DNA of 64,000 nt, taken from positions 398,450-462,449 of the forward strand of contig NZ_BAUX01000001.1 of the NCBI RefSeq assembly GCF_002897035.1. Reading direction: 5' to 3'. Of this stretch, positions 59,940-64,000 are shown piece by piece. The first letter of the stretch is position 1. Each line of letters begins with the position of its first letter. The notes below the pieces were generated by a model, which did no database searches, had not been told where the DNA came from, and saw only the letters and a list, made by a program, of their open reading frames with translations. The DNA comes from Methylopila sp. Yamaguchi. GTDB taxonomy: Bacteria > Pseudomonadota > Alphaproteobacteria > Rhizobiales > Methylopilaceae. A program made the position numbers and the translations under genes.

Positions 59940-61004
59940 TCACCGCCGCCGTCCCCGCTTGCGCAGGACGAAGCCGATGACCTCGGCGACGGCCTTGTAG
60001 TGCTCGGAGGGGATCTCCTTGTCGACCTCGATCGCGGCGTGCAGGGAGCGGGCGAGCGGCGGGTTCTCGACCACCTCGACGCCGGCCTCCTCGGCGATCT
60101 TGCGGATGCGCAGCGCAAGCGCGTCGACGCCCTTCGCCACGCAGACCGGCGCGGCCATGCCGGTCTCATACTTCAGCGCCACGGCGAAATGGGTCGGGTT
60201 GGCGATCACCACCGTCGCCGTCGGCACCTGCGCGATCATGCGCTTGCGCGAGCGCTGCATGCGGAGCTGGCGGATCCGCGCCTTGATGTGCGGGTCGCCC
60301 TCCTGCTGCTTGTGCTCGTCGCGGATCTCCTGCTTCGTCATCATCAGGCGCTCGCGCCAGCGCCAGCGCTGCCACATGTAGTCGCCGAGCGCGATCAGCG
60401 CGAAGACCGCGACCGCCGACACCAGCACGTTGAGCGACAGGCTCTTCAGCACGACGAGCAGGCCCGCCGGATCGCCCGCGATCAGCGCCGAGACCTTGGC
60501 GCGCTCGGGCCAGATCACCGACCAGATCACCGCGCCGACGATCGCGAGCTTCAGCAGGCCCTTGACGAAGTTGACGAGGCTCTCGGTCGAGAACAGCCGC
60601 TTCGCCCCCGCCATCGGCGAGACCTTCGAGAACTTCGGAACCAGCGTCTCGGCGGTGAACACCAGGCTGTGCTGCACCATGTTGCCGGCGATCGCCGCGA
60701 GCGTCAGGCACAAAATGGGCAACGCGAGCGCCGCGGCGACCGCGAGGCCCAGGCCGCCGGCCATGGTCGTCAGCGAGACGCCGTCGACCGCGTAGCGGTG
60801 CGGCTCGGCGATGAAGCGCGTGAGCGTGGCCGTGAGGCTGGCGGCGGCGCCGTCGCCGAAGATCGAGATCGCGAGCGTCGCCGCGGCGAGGCTGAACCAG
60901 ACGTTGATCTCCTGGCTCTTGGCGACGTCGCCTCGTTTGAGCGCGTCCTCGAGTTTCTTGCGCGTCGGTTCTTCGGTGCGTTCGCCGCCCTCGCTCTCCG
61001 CCAT
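59940..61004 (-). CDS. flhB: Flagellar export apparatus protein FlhB
   Basis: A 354-residue protein with four membrane helices and a cytoplasmic domain containing the autocleavage site NPTH (in VIANPTHFAVALKYE), which switches export from hook to filament substrates. The N-terminal EGGERTEEPTRKKLEDALKRGDVAKSQE is the FlhB signature. It is the last flagellar gene of the operon, 9 bp after fliR. Confidence 0.96.
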   Translation of the reverse strand: MAESEGGERTEEPTRKKLEDALKRGDVAKSQEINVWFSLAAATLAISIFGDGAAASLTATLTRFIAEPHRYAVDGVSLTTMAGGLGLAVAAALALPILCLTLAAIAGNMVQHSLVFTAETLVPKFSKVSPMAGAKRLFSTESLVNFVKGLLKLAIVGAVIWSVIWPERAKVSALIAGDPAGLLVVLKSLSLNVLVSAVAVFALIALGDYMWQRWRWRERLMMTKQEIRDEHKQQEGDPHIKARIRQLRMQRSRKRMIAQVPTATVVIANPTHFAVALKYETGMAAPVCVAKGVDALALRIRKIAEEAGVEVVENPPLARSLHAAIEVDKEIPSEHYKAVAEVIGFVLRKRGRRR

Positions 61005-61013
61005 CTCCCGTCC

Positions 61014-61775
61014 TCAGCCGCCCGAGAGCCGGCGGAGCGTCTCGCCCACGTCGCCGAGGAACACGCTCATCAGCACGCCCACCACAAGGGCGAGCAGCGC
61101 GAAGCCCGCGATCAGCGTCAGCGGCGTCGCGATGAAGAACACCTGCAGCTGCGGCATCAGGCGGGACAGCACGCCGAGGCCCAGGTTGAACACCAGGCCG
61201 AAGACGAGGAAGGGCGCAGAGAGCTGCACGCCGATCCTGAAGGCGCCGGCGGCCGCGTCCATCGCGAGCTTCGCGGCGTCGCCTGTCTGGGGCAGCGCGC
61301 CCGGCCGGAACGCGTCGTAGCTGCCGGCGATGGCGCCGATCGCGAGGTGGTGCAGGTCGGTGGCGAAGATCAGCGCGACCCCGACCAGCGTCAGGAAGGT
61401 GCCGACGACCACGCCCTGCTGGCCCTGGGTCGGATCGACGGTCGTGACGAAGCCGAGTCCGAGCTGGTTCGCGATGATGAAGCCGGCGGTCGACAGCGAC
61501 GACATCACGAAGCGCGCGGTGACGCCGAGCACCAGGCCGACCCCGATTTCGGAGGCGAGCAGCAGCAGGAGGTTCAGCGGGTCGTCGGGCCGGATGTCGT
61601 AGAGCGGCCGCGCGAAGGGCCAGAACACGAAGGCGAGCAGCGCCGCGATGGTGAGGCGGAACCGCGGCGATACGTTCTCCTCGCCGAGCGCGGGCATCAG
61701 CATCACCAGCGCGCCGACCCGGGCGAGGATCAGGATGAAGGCCGCGACGTTCGCCGGCAGGAGCTCGATCGTCAT
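61014..61775 (-). CDS. fliR: Flagellar export apparatus protein FliR
   Basis: A 253-residue membrane protein with the FliR pattern: AAFILILARVGALVMLMPALGEENVSPRFRLTIAALLAFVFWP, IGVGLVLGVTARFVMSSLSTAGFIIANQLGLGFVTTVDPTQGQQGVVVGTFLTLVGVALIFATDLHHLAI. It is part of the inner-membrane export gate with FliP and FliQ. It lies between fliQ (28 bp upstream) and flhB. Confidence 0.96.
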   Translation of the reverse strand: MTIELLPANVAAFILILARVGALVMLMPALGEENVSPRFRLTIAALLAFVFWPFARPLYDIRPDDPLNLLLLLASEIGVGLVLGVTARFVMSSLSTAGFIIANQLGLGFVTTVDPTQGQQGVVVGTFLTLVGVALIFATDLHHLAIGAIAGSYDAFRPGALPQTGDAAKLAMDAAAGAFRIGVQLSAPFLVFGLVFNLGLGVLSRLMPQLQVFFIATPLTLIAGFALLALVVGVLMSVFLGDVGETLRRLSGG

Positions 61776-61803
61776 GGTCCGAAGGCTCTCAGGGCCGGCG
61801 CCG

Positions 61804-62070
61804 TCATCCGCCGGAGGCGATGCGTCCCGCGAGCCGCGCCATGTGCCCGGCGAGGGCGTCGCCCATGAAGGGCAGCGCCAGAATCATCGCGCCGAACAGC
61901 GCCAGTATCTTAGGCACGAAGACCAGCGTCATCTCCTGAATCTGCGTCAGCGCCTGCACGAGCGAGACGACGACGCCGACGATGAGCGTCACCGCCATCA
62001 GCGGGCCGCCGACCTTCAGGATGGTCCAGAGGGCGTCGCGGGCGACGTCGAGCACTTCGGCGCTGGTCAT
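61804..62070 (-). CDS. fliQ: Flagellar export apparatus protein FliQ
   Basis: An 88-residue protein with two membrane helices (LWTILKVGGPLMAVTLIVGVVVSLVQALTQIQEMTLVFVPKILALFGAMILALPFM), the standard FliQ layout and length. It belongs to the export gate. Placed between fliE and fliR. Confidence 0.95.
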   Translation of the reverse strand: MTSAEVLDVARDALWTILKVGGPLMAVTLIVGVVVSLVQALTQIQEMTLVFVPKILALFGAMILALPFMGDALAGHMARLAGRIASGG

Positions 62071-62094
62071 GGGATCGCGTCTCGGTCCCGGCCG

Positions 62095-62406
62095 TCAGAT
62101 CGGCATGCGCATGACTTCGTCGTAGGCCGCGATCACCTTGTCGCGGACGCTGACGAGAGTCTGGAGGGCGAGTTCGCTCTCGGCGACGGCGGTGACCACG
62201 TCGACCACGTCGCCGCGTCCCTGCACCGCCTGCATCGCCTTGGCGTCGGTCTGCCGGCCCTGCTCGGCGAAGCCGCTGAGGGACTTCTCCAGCAGGTCCC
62301 CGAAGGCGTTGGCGTCCGCGCCCGCCCCGGGGCGGACCGGCGCCCCTCCGGCGATGATCCCGGACAGGCTGGCGTAGGCGTTGGCGGCGGCGAGCGGCGA
62401 GGTCAT
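62095..62406 (-). CDS. fliE: Flagellar hook-basal body protein FliE
   Basis: A 103-residue FliE: an N-terminal variable part, then FGDLLEKSLSGFAEQGRQTDAKAMQAVQGRGDVVDVVTAVAESELALQTLVSVRDKVIAAYDEVMRMPI, where the C-terminal block is diagnostic. It joins the MS ring to the proximal rod. The usual flgB-flgC-fliE order is kept. Confidence 0.95.
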   Translation of the reverse strand: MTSPLAAANAYASLSGIIAGGAPVRPGAGADANAFGDLLEKSLSGFAEQGRQTDAKAMQAVQGRGDVVDVVTAVAESELALQTLVSVRDKVIAAYDEVMRMPI

Positions 62407-62426
62407 GGGCGTCTAGGCTCCGGGCG

Positions 62427-62837
62427 TCAGGCGCGCAGGATGTCGAGGGTGCGGGCGATCATGCGGCGGGCGGACCCCACCATGTTGAGGTTCGCCTCGT
62501 AGTTCCGCTGGGCTTCCCGCATGTCCATCTGCTCGATCAGCGGATCGACGTTGGGCAGACGCACGTTGCCGGCGGCGTCGGCCAGCGGGTTGCCCGGCTC
62601 GTTCCGGATCTTGAACTCCGAGCGGTCGCGCTCGACCCGGCCGAGCGCCACGACCTGGGCGTCGAGCTCGCGGTCGAACTCCGGCCGCATGGTCGGCAGC
62701 TTGCGCCGGTAGGGCTCGGTCCCGGTCGTCGAGGCGACGGAGTCCGCGTTGGCGAGGTTTTCGGCGATGATCCGCATGCGGCCGGCCTGGGCCTTGAGGC
62801 CGGAGGCGGCGACGCCGATCGCGCGGTTGAGGTCCAT
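62427..62837 (-). CDS. flgC: Flagellar basal-body rod protein FlgC
   Basis: A 136-residue rod protein. The N-terminal LNRAIGVAASGLKAQAGRMRIIAENLANADSVAS and the C-terminal EAQRNYEANLNMVGSARRMIARTLDILRA form the axial helices of the rod/hook family. The ATG at 62837 is the family start; the open frame further upstream overlaps flgB in another frame. Confidence 0.95.
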   Translation of the reverse strand: MDLNRAIGVAASGLKAQAGRMRIIAENLANADSVASTTGTEPYRRKLPTMRPEFDRELDAQVVALGRVERDRSEFKIRNEPGNPLADAAGNVRLPNVDPLIEQMDMREAQRNYEANLNMVGSARRMIARTLDILRA

Positions 62838-62860
62838 CGGAGGGTGTCCCTGAAAGGCGC

Positions 62861-63244
62861 TCAGCCCCTGCCGAGCGCGGTGCGCAGCAGGCCGAGGCTC
62901 TTGGCGTAGAGGGTCGCCGCCATCTGGTGGTCCATCTGGTTCTGGGCGGCCTTGATCATCTGCTCTTCGAGCACGACGGAATTGCCGTCCGGCGTGCGCT
63001 CGAAGGTCGAGCGGCTCTCGTCGCGGTCGACGCCGGCGCTGGAGGCCAGGGTCATGTGCCCCTGCGCGGTGCGCGCGACGCCGACGCCGCCCTCCTCGGC
63101 TTCGACCGGGCGGAGGTCGTGGGCCCGATAGCCGACGGTCGAGGCGTTGGTGACGTTCTCCGCAAGCACGGCCTGGCGCGCCTCGTGCCACCGCATCTTG
63201 GTCTTCAGCGCCGCCATCAGCGGCGGCTCGACGCTCGTCGTCAC
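62861..63244 (-). CDS. flgB: Flagellar basal-body rod protein FlgB
   Basis: A 127-residue rod protein starting at GTG 63244 (MTTSVEPPLMAALKTKMRWHEARQAVLAENVTNASTVGYRAHDL); this places the conserved leucine-rich segment and the LAENVTNA motif at the right distance from the N-terminus. ATG codons at 63217 (MAALK) and 63280 are alternatives. The C-terminal helix QMIKAAQNQMDHQMAATLYAKSLGLLRTALG is typical. It is the first gene of the operon flgB-flgC-fliE-fliQ-fliR-flhB, with a CtrA-type box 88 bases upstream. Confidence 0.92.
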   Translation of the reverse strand: MTTSVEPPLMAALKTKMRWHEARQAVLAENVTNASTVGYRAHDLRPVEAEEGGVGVARTAQGHMTLASSAGVDRDESRSTFERTPDGNSVVLEEQMIKAAQNQMDHQMAATLYAKSLGLLRTALGRG

Positions 63245-63331
63245 GGTCGGTTTCCCGCTGGCGGCGGCGGCCCGGGCCATCCCAGGGTCGCGAAATGCGC
63301 GTCCGCCCGGCAAAAACTGCCGCTTGCATGG

Positions 63332-63347
63332 TTAACGGACTGTTAAC
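63332..63347. promoter_or_regulatory. CtrA binding site (TTAA-N7-TTAAC) in the flgB/fliO divergent promoter region
   Basis: TTAA-CGGACTG-TTAAC matches the CtrA consensus exactly; the left half also reads ATGGTTAA, the complement of the TTAACCAT half-site form, and a third TTAA follows 5 bases later (63352). The site lies in the 249 bp between the divergent flgB operon and fliO, and flagellar class II operons are classical CtrA targets. Confidence 0.75.
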
Positions 63348-63493
63348 GGCGTTAAGTTTCCGTTCACCTTCGGCGTGACTTTGTCTATGAGGGGTGCGTT
63401 CGTCGCGGGCTTGTGTTCCAGTCTGGCCGCCGTTGCGCGCGAACTCACGGGCGCGCCGCCCCGACTGGCTTACTGAGACCGAGGTAGACCCGC

Positions 63494-64000
63494 GTGTTCG
63501 ATCAGCTTTTCGGCTTCGACGTTCCGACGCCCATCAAATTTGTCCTGTTCTTCGCGGGCTTCATCCTGCTTCTCCTGATCGCGACCTGGTTGATCCGCCG
63601 CCTGGGCGGCAAGCGGCTCAGCGGCATGTCGGCGAGCGGCCGCTCGCGCCAGCCGCGTCTCGGCGTCCTCGACGTGCTGGCGATCGACGGCCGCCGCCGC
63701 CTCGTGATCGTCCGCCGCGACAACGTCGAGCATCTCGTGCTCATCGGCGGTCCGAACGACGTGGTGGTCGAGAGCGGCATCCTGCGCTCGCCGGGCGGTC
63801 AGAACGTCCAGCGCGAGCCGTCGTTCGACGCGCCCCCGACCCGTACGGCTCCGCCCCAGCCGACGCCGGCGCAGGGCCAGCCCGCCCCGCAGCGCCCCGC
63901 CCCGGTCGTGGCCGCCGAGCGCCCGCAGGCGCAGCCCGTGCGGGCGCCCGAGCCCGCGAGGGGCCGAGGCCCCCGCGTCGAGGCGCCGGCGGTCCAGCCC
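63494..64000 (+). CDS. fliO: Flagellar biosynthesis protein FliO (3' end beyond window)
   Basis: An open frame from GTG 63494 to the window edge (169 codons, no stop). The product begins MFDQLFGFDVPTPIKFVLFFAGFILLLLIATWLIRRLGG, one membrane helix, followed by the FliO/MopB core RLGVLDVLAIDGRRRLVIVRRDNVEHLVLIGGPNDVVVESGI and a Pro/Ala/Gln-rich tail. FliO helps assemble the FliP export gate. A GAGG site lies about 11 bases before the GTG. Divergent from flgB; fliP is expected downstream. Confidence 0.85.
   Translation, partial: MFDQLFGFDVPTPIKFVLFFAGFILLLLIATWLIRRLGGKRLSGMSASGRSRQPRLGVLDVLAIDGRRRLVIVRRDNVEHLVLIGGPNDVVVESGILRSPGGQNVQREPSFDAPPTRTAPPQPTPAQGQPAPQRPAPVVAAERPQAQPVRAPEPARGRGPRVEAPAVQP

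Overview
This window is very GC-rich, densely coded chromosomal DNA with no insertion sequence, phage gene, CRISPR array or rRNA. The gene set points to an alphaproteobacterium of the order Hyphomicrobiales (Rhizobiales): CckA beside a flagellar operon with a CtrA-type TTAA-N7-TTAA site, two sigma-32 (RpoH) paralogues, a CarD regulator, an F1-ATPase zeta subunit, a GTTC-N7-GTTC SOS box before recA, and a dense patch of GANTC (CcrM) sites. Genus cannot be fixed from the sequence alone.

Layout. 1-8.8 kb: the C-terminal part of a hybrid histidine kinase facing a NarL-type response regulator, then small metabolic genes (YjbQ, an HSL-type esterase, a creatininase-family amidase, a pyroglutamyl-peptidase-like protein, an orphan ABC ATPase, MarR, SDR, DMT exporter). 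8.8-15.5 kb: a complete CUT1-type ABC sugar importer in one operon with a beta-hydroxyacid dehydrogenase, carrying two palindromic REP-like elements between its genes; a D-2-hydroxyacid dehydrogenase diverges from it. 15.5-26.5 kb: YhhQ, L28, a DUF3108 protein, a large SUV3-like RNA helicase with a disordered tail, an Hsp15-like S4 protein, beta-carbonic anhydrase plus a SulP transporter (frameshifted), ferredoxin FdxA, CarD and an RpoH-like sigma factor. 26.5-34.6 kb: an RTX-repeat protein, a Pro/Ala-rich membrane protein, PurA with a terminator in its leader, a VOC protein, RpoH and RluD. 34.7-43 kb: tRNA-Glu(CTC), a SCO-type copper chaperone overlapping a galactose-oxidase-like copper radical oxidase gene (frameshifted), a succinate-semialdehyde dehydrogenase and DadA, an alkyltransferase and a DUF808 protein. 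43-57.2 kb: FtsH, ATPase zeta subunit, HpcH aldolase, SH3b protein, Icd, MFS, TrmJ-like methyltransferase, PurB, GNAT, AlaS, RecA. 57.3-64 kb: CckA, then flhB-fliR-fliQ-fliE-flgC-flgB on the minus strand, with fliO diverging and running off the end.

How parts work together. The most novel-looking unit is the ATGA-coupled pair of a SCO copper chaperone and a secreted galactose-oxidase homologue that keeps every copper and radical-cofactor residue; it suggests dedicated metallation of an extracytoplasmic copper radical oxidase. The right end combines a CtrA box upstream of flagellar genes with the kinase that activates CtrA. Two genes (SulP and the oxidase) each need exactly one extra base in a G/C run to read through, so they may be assembly errors rather than real pseudogenes.

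All assignments come from motif reading; no database search was run. Several starts were moved inward from the longest open frame on the basis of family length, ribosome binding sites or overlap with the upstream stop.
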